A stretch of 64,000 nucleotides of DNA from Paludibacterium purpuratum (GCF_004363805.1 NZ_SNZP01000010.1:62001-126000); one strand, 5' to 3'; shown: positions 16,962 through 26,429, numbered from the stretch's first letter. The notes: generated from the sequence alone by a model not told the origin. Translations and numbers: made by a program.

Positions 16962-17001
16962 GTGACAGATAGATGTGCATTTGATGACGACGAAATGAAA
17001 T
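16962..17001 (-). promoter_or_regulatory. Pho-box-like array of four half-sites upstream of plcP
   Basis: Read on the minus strand, four 7-mers follow each other at exact 11-bp steps: ATTTCAT, TCGTCAT, TGCACAT and CTGTCAC, with 4-nt spacers. A PhoB box is two CTGTCAT-like 7-mers separated by 4 bp. The last unit is a consensus-like half-site and the first two match five of seven positions each. The array ends 47 nt before the plcP start codon. Confidence 0.55.
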
Positions 17002-17100
17002 TAAGGCCGAATTAACGCTGGTCTGATTCAATCTGTGCTCGAAAAACGCAGCCGGAAAGGGGTAGCATCGCGACACGACCCCGGCGAGGAGACGATATCG

Positions 17101-17763
17101 ATGCGTATCTTGGTAGTGGAAGACGATCCGTTGATCGGCGACGGCCTCAAGGCCGGTCTTGCCCAGCTCGGCTTTGCCGTCGATTGGTTGAACTCCGGCA
17201 AGGACGCGCTCTACGCCATGGGCGCCGCGCCCTACGATGCGGCGGTGTTGGATTTGGGCTTGCCAGGCTGCGACGGCATGACGGTGTTGGAGAGCTGGCG
17301 GCGTCAGGGGCATAACCTGCCGGTGCTGGTGTTGACCGCGCGCGATGCCATCGGCGACCGGGTGGCCGGATTGGATGCCGGCGCCGACGATTATCTGATC
17401 AAACCCTTCGCGCTGATCGAAGTCGCCGCGCGGTTACGTGCCATGCTGCGTCGTAGCCAAGGTTTGAGCAGCCATCTACTGAGCCATGGCGATGTCAGTT
17501 TCGATCCGGCGGCGCGTTGCGCCTACCTGCGCGAGCATCCGGTCGAGCTGACGGCGCGCGAACTGGCGATCCTCGAAGTGCTGCTGCTGAACAAGGGGCG
17601 CGTGTTGCCGCGCGAACTGATCGAAGAGAAGCTCTATAACTGGGAGCGCGATCTGGAAAGCAATGCCATCGAAGTGCACATCCACCATCTACGCAAGAAG
17701 CTCGGCCGGCATGTCATCCGCACGGTGCGCGGCATCGGCTACACCTTGGGGCGTGTCGAGTGA
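17101..17763 (+). CDS. OmpR-family response regulator (QseB/PmrA-like)
   Basis: This 220-residue protein has a receiver domain with phospho-acceptor D51 (VLDLGLPGCDGM), the acidic pair at residues 8-9, the conserved switch LTARD and lysine in IKPF. A C-terminal winged-helix DNA-binding domain ends in VRTVRGIGYTLG. It belongs to the QseB/PmrA/BasR branch. ATG 17101 is preceded by GAGGAGA. The partner kinase gene overlaps its stop codon by 4 nt. The signal and target genes cannot be deduced; the gene is divergent from plcP across about 185 bp, so the two promoters share a regulatory region. Confidence 0.9.
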   Translation: MRILVVEDDPLIGDGLKAGLAQLGFAVDWLNSGKDALYAMGAAPYDAAVLDLGLPGCDGMTVLESWRRQGHNLPVLVLTARDAIGDRVAGLDAGADDYLIKPFALIEVAARLRAMLRRSQGLSSHLLSHGDVSFDPAARCAYLREHPVELTARELAILEVLLLNKGRVLPRELIEEKLYNWERDLESNAIEVHIHHLRKKLGRHVIRTVRGIGYTLGRVE

Positions 17764-19091
17764 AGCGCGTCAGCTTGCAACGCCGCCTCGTTGTGGCGCT
17801 ATTGTTGATCGCGCCGTTGATGTGGCTGTTGTCGGCCGGGGTGGCGTTGAGTCAGACCCACGAGGAAATCAACGAACTCTACGACTCGCAACTGCAACTG
17901 TTGGCGCATCAGTTGCTGACCAGCGGACGAGGGCAGAGTAGCTCCCCGACGAGCGACGGCGGCGATGGCGACCGGGACGACAATGCCTTGGCACAAGCCA
18001 TCTGGCACCGCGACGGCCGGATGATCTGGGCCGACGGCGCCGGCGCCGACTGGCAGCCGCCGCCGGGCGAGGGCGGTTTCTTCACCCGGCGCAGCCATCA
18101 TGGCGAGTGGCGCGTCTATGCCCTCCGTTCGGCCGATGGCGAACGCGTCGTGGCCGTTGGCCAACGCATCAGCGCTCGCAACAGCGCCGCCCTCAAAGTG
18201 GTCGGCAGCCAGTTTCTGGCTTGGTTGGTGCCGTTGCCGCTATTGTTGCTGGCTCTGGTGTTGGCGGTGCGTCGCGGCCTGGCGCCGCTCAGTCGGCTCG
18301 CCGGCGATCTGGCCCGCCGTCGTTCCGACGACTTGAGCCCGGTCAGTCAGTCGGTGCCGGCCGAAGCGCAGCCGCTGATCGATGCGCTTAACCACTTGTT
18401 CGCCAGGGTTGAGCAGAACCTGGAGCATGAGCGTCGCTTCACCGCGGATGCCGCGCACGAATTGCGCTCGCCGCTGGCGGCGCTACGGGTGCAAGCCGAA
18501 GTGGCGCAACTGGCGCACGACCCGGCGGTCATGAAGCACGCACTCGATAACCTGACTATCGGCATCGAACGCGCCACGAGACTGGTCGATCAGTTGCTGG
18601 CCCTATCCCGGCTCGACCCGCTACGAGGCTTGTCGCAGGCGCAGCCGGTCAATTGGACGGTGCTGTGCAACAGCGCGCTGAACGAGTTGGCGACGCTGGC
18701 GGCGCGGCGAGGCAGTACCTTGCAAATCGAATGGCGAGCGCCGGCCGAGCAGGTGCTCCCGCTCACCGGCGACGCCACGCTGCTGTCGCTGCTCTTGCGC
18801 AACCTATTGGAAAATGCCTTACGTTACAGCCCCGCCGGTGCCACGGTGAACTTGGTGTGCGATCGAACCTGCATCGCCGTCGAGGACAACGGGCCGGGTG
18901 TCGCCCCGGAATGGCTCGATAAGGTTCGCCAGCGCTTTGTGCGCCTGCCCGGGCAGCACGAGCCGGGTAGCGGGCTTGGACTGTCCATCGTCGAGCGCAT
19001 CGCCGCTTTGCACGGTCTACGGTTGACGCTGGCCAACCGGCCGCAAGGCGGGCTTAGCGCCAGCCTCTCCATGGGGACGGGGACTGACTGA
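17760..19091 (+). CDS. Sensor histidine kinase (QseC/PmrB-like)
   Basis: This 443-residue membrane kinase starts with GTG at 17760 inside the stop codon of its regulator gene. It has an N-terminal transmembrane segment, a periplasmic loop of about 120 residues that includes an acidic stretch (DGGDGDRDD), a second membrane segment near residue 155, a HAMP-like linker and the phospho-acceptor H233 in FTADAAHELRSPLAAL. The ATPase motifs NLLENALRYS, VEDNGPG and GSGLGLSIVERIA are intact. The acidic sensory loop recalls PmrB-type metal or peptide sensors, but that is only suggestive. RegB follows after 27 nt. Confidence 0.88.
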   Translation: MKRVSLQRRLVVALLLIAPLMWLLSAGVALSQTHEEINELYDSQLQLLAHQLLTSGRGQSSSPTSDGGDGDRDDNALAQAIWHRDGRMIWADGAGADWQPPPGEGGFFTRRSHHGEWRVYALRSADGERVVAVGQRISARNSAALKVVGSQFLAWLVPLPLLLLALVLAVRRGLAPLSRLAGDLARRRSDDLSPVSQSVPAEAQPLIDALNHLFARVEQNLEHERRFTADAAHELRSPLAALRVQAEVAQLAHDPAVMKHALDNLTIGIERATRLVDQLLALSRLDPLRGLSQAQPVNWTVLCNSALNELATLAARRGSTLQIEWRAPAEQVLPLTGDATLLSLLLRNLLENALRYSPAGATVNLVCDRTCIAVEDNGPGVAPEWLDKVRQRFVRLPGQHEPGSGLGLSIVERIAALHGLRLTLANRPQGGLSASLSMGTGTD

Positions 19092-19118
19092 CACGTCCAT
19101 GGATGGTAAAGTAGTTCC

Positions 19119-20375
19119 ATGCCAAGTGTATTTTCGTCGTTTTCCTCCGAAAGCATCGATCTCGAGCGCGCCCAGCAGCGGTTAACCCTGCTGCGTTGGG
19201 GCATGCTCGGTTTGTGTACGGTGCTGTTACTGCTGGCGTTGGCCTATCCGATCCGCTTCGCCGAGATACCGATTCTGCAGGCGCTACTGACGCTGGCGCT
19301 GATCAACGCCATCCTGCCGCGCTTGGCGCGGCGAAGCGTTGCGCCGCTATGGTTGATCCGGTTCGGTTTGTTTGCCGACGTGGTGGCGCTTAGCGAGATC
19401 CTGGCGTTCAGCGGCGGCGCCGCCAATCCGTTGGCCTCGCTCTACCTGCCGCCCGTCCTGTTCGCGGCCTTGCTGAGCCCGGGGCTGTTCTCCTGGGCCT
19501 TGTCGGCGCTGGCGCTCGTCGTCTACGGCGCACTGTTTGTCTGGCATCTGCCCTGGCCGTTGGCGGATGCCGACGCTGCCTATGCCTTCCATGCCCACCA
19601 ACTCGGCATGTGGTTTACCTTCGCGTTGTCCGCACTGTTGATGACCGGCTTCATTTCTTGGCTCGCGCGCCAACTGGCCGACCGCGAGCGCGAGCTGGCC
19701 GTCGCGCGCGAGAGCCAATTGCGCGACGAACAATTGGTCGGGCTCGGCATGCAGGCCGCCATGGCGGCGCATGCGTTGTCGACCCCGCTCAATACCTTGA
19801 CGCTGCTGGCGGACGAGTGGGATGAGCTCAAGCCGGCCGGTTTGCCGCCGGATGAGCTGGCCCTGGTGAAAAGTCAGTTGCGCGTCTGCCGCGACGCATT
19901 GACCCGGCTCAAGTCGCATGCCCAGACTGGGACTGTCGCTGTGCGTCTGTTCAGTGCCATGACCGAACGCCTGGCGGGCTGGCGCGCACTGCGTCCCGAC
20001 GTCACCCTGTCCTGGCAGCCGAGTAACTGCCAGGATCCGTGGGTGGAACTGGATAGCGCGTTTTGGCCCGCCCTGTTCAATCTGATCAATAACGCCGCCG
20101 AAGCCGGCGGCGGGCAGGTCGGCGTCGGCGCGCACTTTCGGGCCGGCGTCTTGTGCGTGGACATCGTCAATCGCGAAGGCTGCCTGACGGAGGCTCAACT
20201 GCGCGCGGCGGGCCTGGGGCAATTGCAGTCCGCCAAACCGGCCGGCCTCGGACTCGGCGTCATGCTGTCGCATGCGACCTTGGCGCGTTTGGGCGGGAGC
20301 CTGACCCTCGATAATCGACTGAGCGGCGGCGTGCACGCTCGGATCACCTTGCCACTGAAAGCCTTGCGAACATGA
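19119..20375 (+). CDS. regB: RegB/PrrB-like redox sensor histidine kinase
   Basis: This 418-residue protein has about six N-terminal membrane segments and the RegB quinone-site heptad as GGAANPL at residues 99-105 (consensus GGxxNPF). The redox-active cysteine is at C257 in LRVCRDALTRL, as in RegB C265. RegB senses the ubiquinone pool and oxygen and controls respiratory and anaerobic genes through RegA. Two features are odd: the H-box reads HALSTPL at H218, with alanine where HE is normal, and the G1 box is degenerate (IVNREGC instead of DxGxG), although the later GLGLGVMLS is kept. The protein might have altered kinase or phosphatase balance. It overlaps regA by 4 nt. Confidence 0.85.
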   Translation: MPSVFSSFSSESIDLERAQQRLTLLRWGMLGLCTVLLLLALAYPIRFAEIPILQALLTLALINAILPRLARRSVAPLWLIRFGLFADVVALSEILAFSGGAANPLASLYLPPVLFAALLSPGLFSWALSALALVVYGALFVWHLPWPLADADAAYAFHAHQLGMWFTFALSALLMTGFISWLARQLADRERELAVARESQLRDEQLVGLGMQAAMAAHALSTPLNTLTLLADEWDELKPAGLPPDELALVKSQLRVCRDALTRLKSHAQTGTVAVRLFSAMTERLAGWRALRPDVTLSWQPSNCQDPWVELDSAFWPALFNLINNAAEAGGGQVGVGAHFRAGVLCVDIVNREGCLTEAQLRAAGLGQLQSAKPAGLGLGVMLSHATLARLGGSLTLDNRLSGGVHARITLPLKALRT

Positions 20376-20893
20376 AGTTCCTGCTGATTGACGATGATGA
20401 TGTTTTCGCCGATGTCCTGGCCCGCGCGCTGATCCGGCGCGGCCATGAGGTCGAGCGGGCCGCCAGCGAGGCCGAGGCGCTATTGATGCTGGGCAAAGGT
20501 TACGAGCGTATCGTTTTGGATCTCAATTTGGGCGGCGACAGCGGCCTCAAATTGCTGCCCGTCCTACGCCGGCAGAGTCCGGACAGCACCGTGCTGGTAC
20601 TGACGGGCTATGCCAGCATTGCCACCGCCGTCGAAGCCATCAAGCTCGGCGCAGTGCAATACCTGGCCAAGCCGGCTTCGGTCGACGAAATCTTGCAGGC
20701 TTTCCAGCAAATCGAGCCCGACGCGGCATTGCCGGTCTGTGCTCGGCCGATGTCGGTACGACGTCTGACCTGGGAGCACGTTCAGCGTGTGCTGGCCGAG
20801 CACGACGGCAATATTTCCGCCACCGCGCGCGCGCTGAACATGCACCGGCGCACGCTGCAACGCATGCTGGCCAAAAAACCGGTCAGCGACTGA
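20372..20893 (+). CDS. regA: RegA/PrrA/ActR-like response regulator
   Basis: This 173-residue protein pairs a receiver domain (acidic pocket DDDD, phospho-acceptor D50 in IVLDLNLGGDSG, LTGYAS, lysine in LAKPAS) with a short C-terminal Fis-like helix-turn-helix, HDGNISATARALNMHRRTLQ, which is the hallmark of RegA/PrrA/ActR. These regulators switch respiratory, carbon and nitrogen genes with redox state. Its ATG overlaps the regB stop codon (ATGA), which indicates coupled expression. Length matches the family (about 180). Confidence 0.9.
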   Translation: MKFLLIDDDDVFADVLARALIRRGHEVERAASEAEALLMLGKGYERIVLDLNLGGDSGLKLLPVLRRQSPDSTVLVLTGYASIATAVEAIKLGAVQYLAKPASVDEILQAFQQIEPDAALPVCARPMSVRRLTWEHVQRVLAEHDGNISATARALNMHRRTLQRMLAKKPVSD

Positions 20894-21039
20894 CGTCGCC
20901 GTGCCCGCCTCTTCGCTGCCCCTGTTCCGTTAATGCTCTCGGCATAAAACTATCGTTGAGCAATTGCTCTACTCGTTCTAGGGTTATCTAATGACGTGGC
21001 CATTACCACGTCGCGATGACTTGGGGGAAAAGGAGAGAG

Positions 21040-22668
21040 ATGCAATACGGACAGATGATGGATCAGCCCCTGCTGATTTCCAGCTTGATCAAGCATGCCG
21101 AGCAATATCACGGCGATGGCGAAATCGTTTCGCGCCAGAACGATGGCGCCATTTTCCGCTATACCTGGGCCGATGCCGCGCGACGTACCCGGCAATTGGC
21201 CAATGCCTTGCTCGATATCGGTGTGTCGCCCGGCGACTGCGTCGGCACGATGGCCTGGAATGCTTACCGCCATCTCGAAACCTACTATGCGATCTCCGGC
21301 ATCGGCGCCATTTGCCACACGGTCAACCATCGCCTGTTCATCGATCAGATCGACTACATCGTTAACCATGCCGAGGATCGGGTGCTGCTGTTCGACATCA
21401 GCTTTCTGACGTTGGCCGAGCAGTTGGCGCCGGCGCTCCCGAATATCCACACCTGGATCCTGATGGGCTCGCGCGAACAGATGCCGGTGGATACGCGGTT
21501 GAACAATCTGCTGTGCTACGAAGATCTGGTCGGCAGCCACAGCGATCGCTTCGAGTGGCCGCAGTTCGACGAACGCACGGCCTCCAGCCTGTGTTACACC
21601 TCGGGCACCACCGGCCACCCCAAGGGCGTGTTGTACTCGCATCGCTCGACAGTGCTGCATGCCTTGGCCAGCTCCTTGCCGGATGCCTTCGACCTCTCCG
21701 CGCAAAGTTGCGTGTTGCCGGTCGTACCGATGTTCCACGTCAACGGCTGGGGCATCCCGTACAGCGCTGCGCTGAATGGCGCCAAGCTGGTACTGCCGGG
21801 CAATCGACTCGACGGTGCCAGTATTTACCAGTTGATCGAGGAGGAAGAGGTCAACTTGGCTGCCGGCGTGCCGACGGTGTGGCTCAACCTATTGCAACAC
21901 TGCGAAAACAATCGGCTGCGCTTGCATCCTTTGCGGCGCGTGGTGGTGGGCGGTTCGGCGGTGCCGGACTCGATGACCGAGCACATGTCCGAGCATGGGG
22001 TGGAGCTGCGCCAATTGTGGGGGATGACCGAAGTGTCGCCCTGCGGCACGATGAGCACGCCGAAATTCAAGCATCGCAGCGGTGGCGTACCGGCGCTACG
22101 TAAAATTCAGGCGACGCAGGGACGGCCGCTGTTCGGCGTCGAGATGCGTATCGTCGATGGCGCGGGCCAGCCGCTGCCGCACGATGGCGTGGCCTTCGGC
22201 AACCTGCAGGTCCGCGGGCCGTGGGTGTTGTCGCAGTATTTCAAACGCGAGCGGGATGCCAGCCATACCGATGACGGTTGGTTCAATACCGGCGATGTCG
22301 CCAAGCTGGATGCCGATGGCTATATGCGCATCACCGATCGCACCAAGGACGTCATCAAATCCGGCGGCGAGTGGATCAGCTCGATCGAGCTGGAAAACAT
22401 CCTCATGGGACACCCCGCGATTGCCGAAGCGGCCGCCGTCGGGGTATCGCACCCGAAGTGGGACGAACGGCCGGTCATGGTCGTGGTGTTGAAACCGGGG
22501 ATGCGGGCCTCGCGCGAGGAGTTGCTGCAATTCTACGAAGGTAAGATCGCCAAGTGGTGGACCCCGGACGACGTGCTGTTCGTCGAGGAATTGCCACACA
22601 CCGCCACCGGGAAATTGCAGAAAGTGAAGCTGCGCGAGCGCTTGCGCGATCATCAGTGGCCGGGCTGA
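21040..22668 (+). CDS. Medium/long-chain acyl-CoA synthetase, AlkK-like
   Basis: This 542-residue protein is an adenylate-forming fatty-acid:CoA ligase. The AMP-binding P-loop [12 protein letters not shown] is clear, followed by [34 protein letters not shown] and the hinge region [15 protein letters not shown]; the catalytic lysine lies in TATGKLQK near the C-terminus. The pattern (start [31 protein letters not shown]) is that of Pseudomonas AlkK. ATG 21040 follows AAAGGAGAGAG. It would activate free fatty acids for beta-oxidation or lipid synthesis. It stands alone between the RegBA genes and a non-coding region. Confidence 0.9.
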   Translation: MQYGQMMDQPLLISSLIKHAEQYHGDGEIVSRQNDGAIFRYTWADAARRTRQLANALLDIGVSPGDCVGTMAWNAYRHLETYYAISGIGAICHTVNHRLFIDQIDYIVNHAEDRVLLFDISFLTLAEQLAPALPNIHTWILMGSREQMPVDTRLNNLLCYEDLVGSHSDRFEWPQFDERTASSLCYTSGTTGHPKGVLYSHRSTVLHALASSLPDAFDLSAQSCVLPVVPMFHVNGWGIPYSAALNGAKLVLPGNRLDGASIYQLIEEEEVNLAAGVPTVWLNLLQHCENNRLRLHPLRRVVVGGSAVPDSMTEHMSEHGVELRQLWGMTEVSPCGTMSTPKFKHRSGGVPALRKIQATQGRPLFGVEMRIVDGAGQPLPHDGVAFGNLQVRGPWVLSQYFKRERDASHTDDGWFNTGDVAKLDADGYMRITDRTKDVIKSGGEWISSIELENILMGHPAIAEAAAVGVSHPKWDERPVMVVVLKPGMRASREELLQFYEGKIAKWWTPDDVLFVEELPHTATGKLQKVKLRERLRDHQWPG

Positions 22669-22696
22669 TCTCAGCTAGAGGCCGGGCGTCGAATTG

Positions 22697-22726
22697 TTGG
22701 ACACATTCGAGTTTTTGCACTAAATT
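22697..22726 (+). promoter_or_regulatory. Candidate sigma-70 promoter of the structured RNA
   Basis: TTGGAC at 22697-22702 and TAAATT at 22721-22726 are separated by 18 bp. Both are partial matches to consensus. They precede a run of hairpins that ends in a terminator. Confidence 0.35.
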
Positions 22727-22732
22727 ACATGC

Positions 22733-22887
22733 TGTTTGCAAATTCATGCGCGGCGAGTGGATGCGAATCCACTTGGCGTGTTGAATTCACAATGGCTGAG
22801 AGGCTGTTGTGATGTTAGCCCCTCGAAGCATCGAAAGATGCTTCTTCCTCGTGTTGACCCCCGTCGCGCAAGTGGCGGGGGGCTTTT
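22733..22887 (+). ncRNA. Candidate structured small RNA (about 155 nt)
   Basis: This region has no open reading frame of note but holds consecutive hairpins. One is AGTGGAT/ATCCACT with a GCGA loop (22756-22773). The next is a weaker GGCT/AGCC stem near 22802-22820. The third is GAAGCATC/GATGCTTC with a GAAA loop (22825-22844). An intrinsic terminator follows. Both strong stems are capped by GNRA tetraloops. The single-stranded linker CTTCTTCCTC before the terminator is complementary to purine-rich ribosome-binding sites, a common seed in trans-acting sRNAs. It could instead be a 5' leader of the chemoreceptor gene, which starts 185 nt after the terminator. Confidence 0.5.
22858..22887 (+). 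terminator. Intrinsic terminator of the candidate small RNA
   Basis: CCCCCG and CGGGGG form a 6-bp stem with a 12-nt loop, followed by GCTTTTACTTTCT. It closes the hairpin series and precedes the chemoreceptor promoter region. Confidence 0.75.
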
Positions 22888-23071
22888 ACTTTCTAGCTTG
22901 CGATATTAATTCGGCTGCTCAATCAAGACCATAAATCGTATTTATATGATTTATGTCGCATCGGTATCGCATGATTAAATGTTAATCTTATGGTTTAGGC
23001 GGATTCATGATGCCGCAGGCGGACTCCCGTCGTTAGGCATCGGCGCACCTTTCCCGGAGGAATCACGTTCC

Positions 23072-24958
23072 ATGCTGAAATCACTGAGAAGCCGGCTCAT
23101 CGTCTTCAACGCCTTCATGTTGGCCTTTTTTGGCCTGGTGTTGGTTTCCATCACCTATGTGCAGATGCGCAGCGAGATCTTGTCCGGCCTGGACAAGGAA
23201 TTCAACGCGTTGCTGTACGGTCAGCAGACGGTCGCCAAGAACTGGATCGATAGCAAAGTCAGCCTGATCTCTACCCAAGCGACCAATATCAATCGCCCCG
23301 ATGCCATCCCTTTCCTGGCGCAGACGGCCGCTGGCGGCCACTTCGGCGGTGGGGTGTATGCCGGTTTCGAGGACGGGCGCAAGCCGATTTTCAACGACAA
23401 CTGGCAGCCGCCGGCCGACTACAAGTACGCCGATCGCCCATGGTACGCGCAGACCAAGGCCAATAATCGCGTGACCTTGACCGATCCGTACGTCGACGCC
23501 CAGACCAAGAAAATGACCATGACGGTCGCCGTGCCGTTCACCACCGGCGGCAAGTTCGCCGGCGTGGTGGCGGGCGACGTATTTGTCGAAGATTTGGTGC
23601 ACTCGGTGCTGAGCGCCAAGATCCGCGCCGGCGGCTATATGTTCATCGTCAACCGTGCCGGCAATCTGATCGGCCACCCCAAGCCGGAATTGACCATGAA
23701 GCCGCTGGTAAGCATCGCGCCGGCGCTGACCGCGACTGAAATCGACCGTGTGAGCCAAATCGACCCGGTGCAGGATGCCGTCATCAGCGACGAGAGCGTG
23801 CTGTGGCAGGCCGTCAACGTGCCGGGCACCGACTGGTTCATTTGCGCCGCCGTCGACAAGGCAGAGGTCTTGGCACCGTTGCATACCCTGCTCTATACGC
23901 TGATCGGCCTGACCTTGTTGGTACTGGTGCTGATGGTGCCGGTGGCCAGCTTCGTCATCACCCGCATGTTCGGCGGGCTGATGGCACTCAAGGGGGCCAT
24001 GGTGGAAGTGTCCAAGGGCGAGGGCGATCTGACGCTGCGGTTGGACGAATCCGGCGCGGAGGAAATCGCCGAAACCGCCCGTGCCTTCAACCAATTCGTC
24101 GGTCGCTTGCAAAACATGTTCAGCAACCTGCGTAGCGATGCCTCCACCCTAATCGGCGGCGTGCAGCAAGTCAGCCAGCTGGTCGGCGGCGTCGCCACCA
24201 GTTCGCGCGAGATGTCGGACGTCTCCTCGTCCAATGCCGCGACGCTGGAAGAGATTACCGTCAGCATTTCGCATATCGCCGAAAGTGCGCACCAGGCGGA
24301 CGATCTGGTCAACCATACCGAACGCCGGCTGGGCGAGAACGCCGAGAGCATCGGCCGCCTGTCGTCCGGTATGGAGGGAACGGTCAGCTCGGTGCGCGGG
24401 CTGGAAAATATGCTGGCATCGCTCGATAAGCGCTCGGAGGAAATCAGCGGTATCACCAATGTGATCCGCGATATCGCCGACCAGACCAACCTGTTGGCGC
24501 TCAACGCGGCGATTGAAGCGGCGCGCGCCGGCGAGCAGGGCCGGGGCTTTGCGGTGGTTGCCGACGAAGTGCGCAAACTCGCCGAGCGAACCGCCCAGGC
24601 GACGTTGGGTATCAGCAGCATGGTCGAGGCGATCCGCCAAGAAACCAGCCGCGCGGTCGACGACATGAACCAGACGGTCAGCTCGGTGGACGAGGGCGTG
24701 CAACTGACGCGCGAAGCGGTCGAAGGCATTGGCGCCATCCGTCAATCGATGGACGAGGTGGTGGACAAGATGAGCGAGATCGCCCACTCGACCAACGAGC
24801 AGCACAACGCCTCGACACTGATTGCGCAAAGCACGGAAAGCATCAACAGCCGGATTCTGGAAAACGACGACCGACTGCAAAACGTCAGCGAAGAGTTGTC
24901 GCGCCTGGCAAAGGCCGCGCAGCAGATGCAGGACGCTTTCGGGCGCTTCAAGCTCTGA
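23072..24958 (+). CDS. Methyl-accepting chemotaxis protein with dCache-type sensor
   Basis: This 628-residue chemoreceptor has an N-terminal membrane helix (residues about 8-30), a large periplasmic domain with double-Cache features ([40 protein letters not shown]), a second membrane helix near residue 290, a HAMP segment and a long coiled-coil signalling domain. The highly conserved hairpin tip reads [20 protein letters not shown] and continues [18 protein letters not shown]. dCache receptors often bind amino acids or other small metabolites, but the ligand here is unknown. ATG 23072 is preceded by GGAGG. A strong terminator follows, so the gene is monocistronic. Confidence 0.93.
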   Translation: MLKSLRSRLIVFNAFMLAFFGLVLVSITYVQMRSEILSGLDKEFNALLYGQQTVAKNWIDSKVSLISTQATNINRPDAIPFLAQTAAGGHFGGGVYAGFEDGRKPIFNDNWQPPADYKYADRPWYAQTKANNRVTLTDPYVDAQTKKMTMTVAVPFTTGGKFAGVVAGDVFVEDLVHSVLSAKIRAGGYMFIVNRAGNLIGHPKPELTMKPLVSIAPALTATEIDRVSQIDPVQDAVISDESVLWQAVNVPGTDWFICAAVDKAEVLAPLHTLLYTLIGLTLLVLVLMVPVASFVITRMFGGLMALKGAMVEVSKGEGDLTLRLDESGAEEIAETARAFNQFVGRLQNMFSNLRSDASTLIGGVQQVSQLVGGVATSSREMSDVSSSNAATLEEITVSISHIAESAHQADDLVNHTERRLGENAESIGRLSSGMEGTVSSVRGLENMLASLDKRSEEISGITNVIRDIADQTNLLALNAAIEAARAGEQGRGFAVVADEVRKLAERTAQATLGISSMVEAIRQETSRAVDDMNQTVSSVDEGVQLTREAVEGIGAIRQSMDEVVDKMSEIAHSTNEQHNASTLIAQSTESINSRILENDDRLQNVSEELSRLAKAAQQMQDAFGRFKL

Positions 24959-24986
24959 TCTGGGAATCGCGGCTCAAGCCGCTACA

Positions 24987-25020
24987 AAAAAGCCCGCGAA
25001 AATGTTCGCGGGCTTTTTTT
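24987..25020. terminator. Bidirectional terminator between the chemoreceptor and FAD-oxidase genes
   Basis: AAGCCCGCGAA and TTCGCGGGCTT form an 11-bp stem with a 4-nt loop, flanked by A6 on the left and T7 on the right. It therefore works on both strands for the two convergent genes, and its T-run touches the stop codon of the minus-strand gene. Confidence 0.9.
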
Positions 25021-26416
25021 ATTCGCCGGACAACCATTTTCCGGGATTCATCAGGCCGTTCGGATCGAGCACGGTTTTCAACGATCGCATCAGCGACAAT
25101 GCCAACGGGTCTTTGTAGGCCTCGAGCCAGTGGGTCTTGAGCTGCCCGATGCCGTGCTCCGCCGCCAGGGTGCCGTTTAGCCGATAGACAACGTCGTAGA
25201 CGATGCGATTGACGCGCTCTTCGTCATCGAACAGGTCGGCATTGCGGGGCCGGGTGAACGACACGTTGTAGTGCAGATTACCGTCGCCGGCATGGCCGAA
25301 AGCCATGATGCTGCAGCCGGGGAACGCTTGCTCAAGCGCCAGGCCCGCCTGAGCCAGGAAGGCCGGGATGGCGCTACTGGGTACGCCGATATCGTGTTTG
25401 ATGCTCGGGCCGCGCCGTTTCTGCGTCTCTGACATGTCTTCGCGCAATTGCCATAGCGCCAACCGCTCGCCTTCGCTCTGAGCGATGACCCCATCCACCA
25501 TCTCGCGTTCGGCGAGCCACTCGACCAGCGCGCTTTCCAATGCCTGCTGCCCGTCGCTATCCGACAGCTCGATCAACAGCGTCCACGGGGCGATGAACGG
25601 TACCTTGTCGCCCTGATAGTCGCGTAATAGCGTCAGGCAGTCGGCCGACATCATTTCGAAGGTGGTCAGCCGGTCGGCGAAGCGGTCGCGCAATGCCCCC
25701 AGCCAGTCGATGGCGGTTTGGGCGTCGGCCACGCCGACCAAGGCCGTGGCGCGTGCCCGCGGCCGCGGAAACAGCTTGAGGGTGGCGGCGGTGATCAAGC
25801 CGAGCTGACCTTCCGAGCCGATGAACAAGTGCTTGAGATCCAGGCCGCTGGTGTCTTTGCGCAGACCGGACAATTGGTTGAGCACGCGGCCGTCGGGCAG
25901 CACCACCTCCAGGCCGAGCGCCAGGTCGCGCATGGTGCCATAGCGCAGTACGGCCAGCCCGCCGGCATTGGTCGCCAGGTTGCCGCCGATTTGGCAACTG
26001 CCTTCGCTGGCCAGCGATAGCGGAAACAGCCGGTCGGCTTCTTCGGCGATTTGTTGCGCGCGTGCCAATGTTACGCCAGCTTCCAGCGTCATGCTGTTAT
26101 TGGCGGCATCCACCTCGATCGTCCGATCCAGCCGCCGCAGGCCGACCACCAACGCTCGACCGCTGGCGTCCGGTGTGGCGGCGCCGCAGGTCGAGGTATT
26201 GCCACCTTGCGGCACCAGCGGGACGCAAAACCGTTGTGCGAGCCGTGCCAGTTCGGCGACTTCCGCGCGTGTGCCGGGTAAGGCCACGGCCAGCGGTTGG
26301 CCCAGATAGCGGCTACGCATATCCAGGCAAAATGGCTCGATGTCCTGCCGCGCCTGTAGCACGTAGCGCGTCCCGATCAAATTGCTCAGCGCGGACAGAA
26401 ACTCGGCGGATGACAT
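25019..26416 (-). CDS. FAD-linked 2-hydroxyacid oxidase/dehydrogenase (GlcD/D2HGDH-like)
   Basis: This 465-residue protein has a PCMH-type FAD-binding domain (PQGGNTSTCGAA, GGNLATNAGGLAVLRYG, IGSEGQLGLIT) and the FAD-oxidase C-terminal domain ending AEHGIGQLKTHWLE...DPNGLMNPGKW. That architecture belongs to D-lactate, glycolate (GlcD) and D-2-hydroxyglutarate dehydrogenases, which pass electrons to quinones or electron-transfer proteins. ATG 26416 is chosen because GGAGA lies 5 nt upstream. It is the last gene of a four-gene operon with an aldehyde dehydrogenase and a solute:sodium symporter, so it probably oxidises a 2-hydroxyacid in the same catabolic route. Confidence 0.85.
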   Translation of the reverse strand: MSSAEFLSALSNLIGTRYVLQARQDIEPFCLDMRSRYLGQPLAVALPGTRAEVAELARLAQRFCVPLVPQGGNTSTCGAATPDASGRALVVGLRRLDRTIEVDAANNSMTLEAGVTLARAQQIAEEADRLFPLSLASEGSCQIGGNLATNAGGLAVLRYGTMRDLALGLEVVLPDGRVLNQLSGLRKDTSGLDLKHLFIGSEGQLGLITAATLKLFPRPRARATALVGVADAQTAIDWLGALRDRFADRLTTFEMMSADCLTLLRDYQGDKVPFIAPWTLLIELSDSDGQQALESALVEWLAEREMVDGVIAQSEGERLALWQLREDMSETQKRRGPSIKHDIGVPSSAIPAFLAQAGLALEQAFPGCSIMAFGHAGDGNLHYNVSFTRPRNADLFDDEERVNRIVYDVVYRLNGTLAAEHGIGQLKTHWLEAYKDPLALSLMRSLKTVLDPNGLMNPGKWLSGE

Positions 26417-26429
26417 ACGGTTCTCCAAT

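Noticed and set aside
22780-22830. TPP riboswitch suggested by GGCTGAGAGG
   Set aside because: The rest of the THI box (ACCTGATCTGG and following) is absent, and the downstream gene is a chemoreceptor.
22756-22887. Cyclic di-GMP-I riboswitch because of a GAAA tetraloop
   Set aside because: The conserved core (CACGCACAGGGCAAACC and GACGCAAAGCCTCCGG) is missing.
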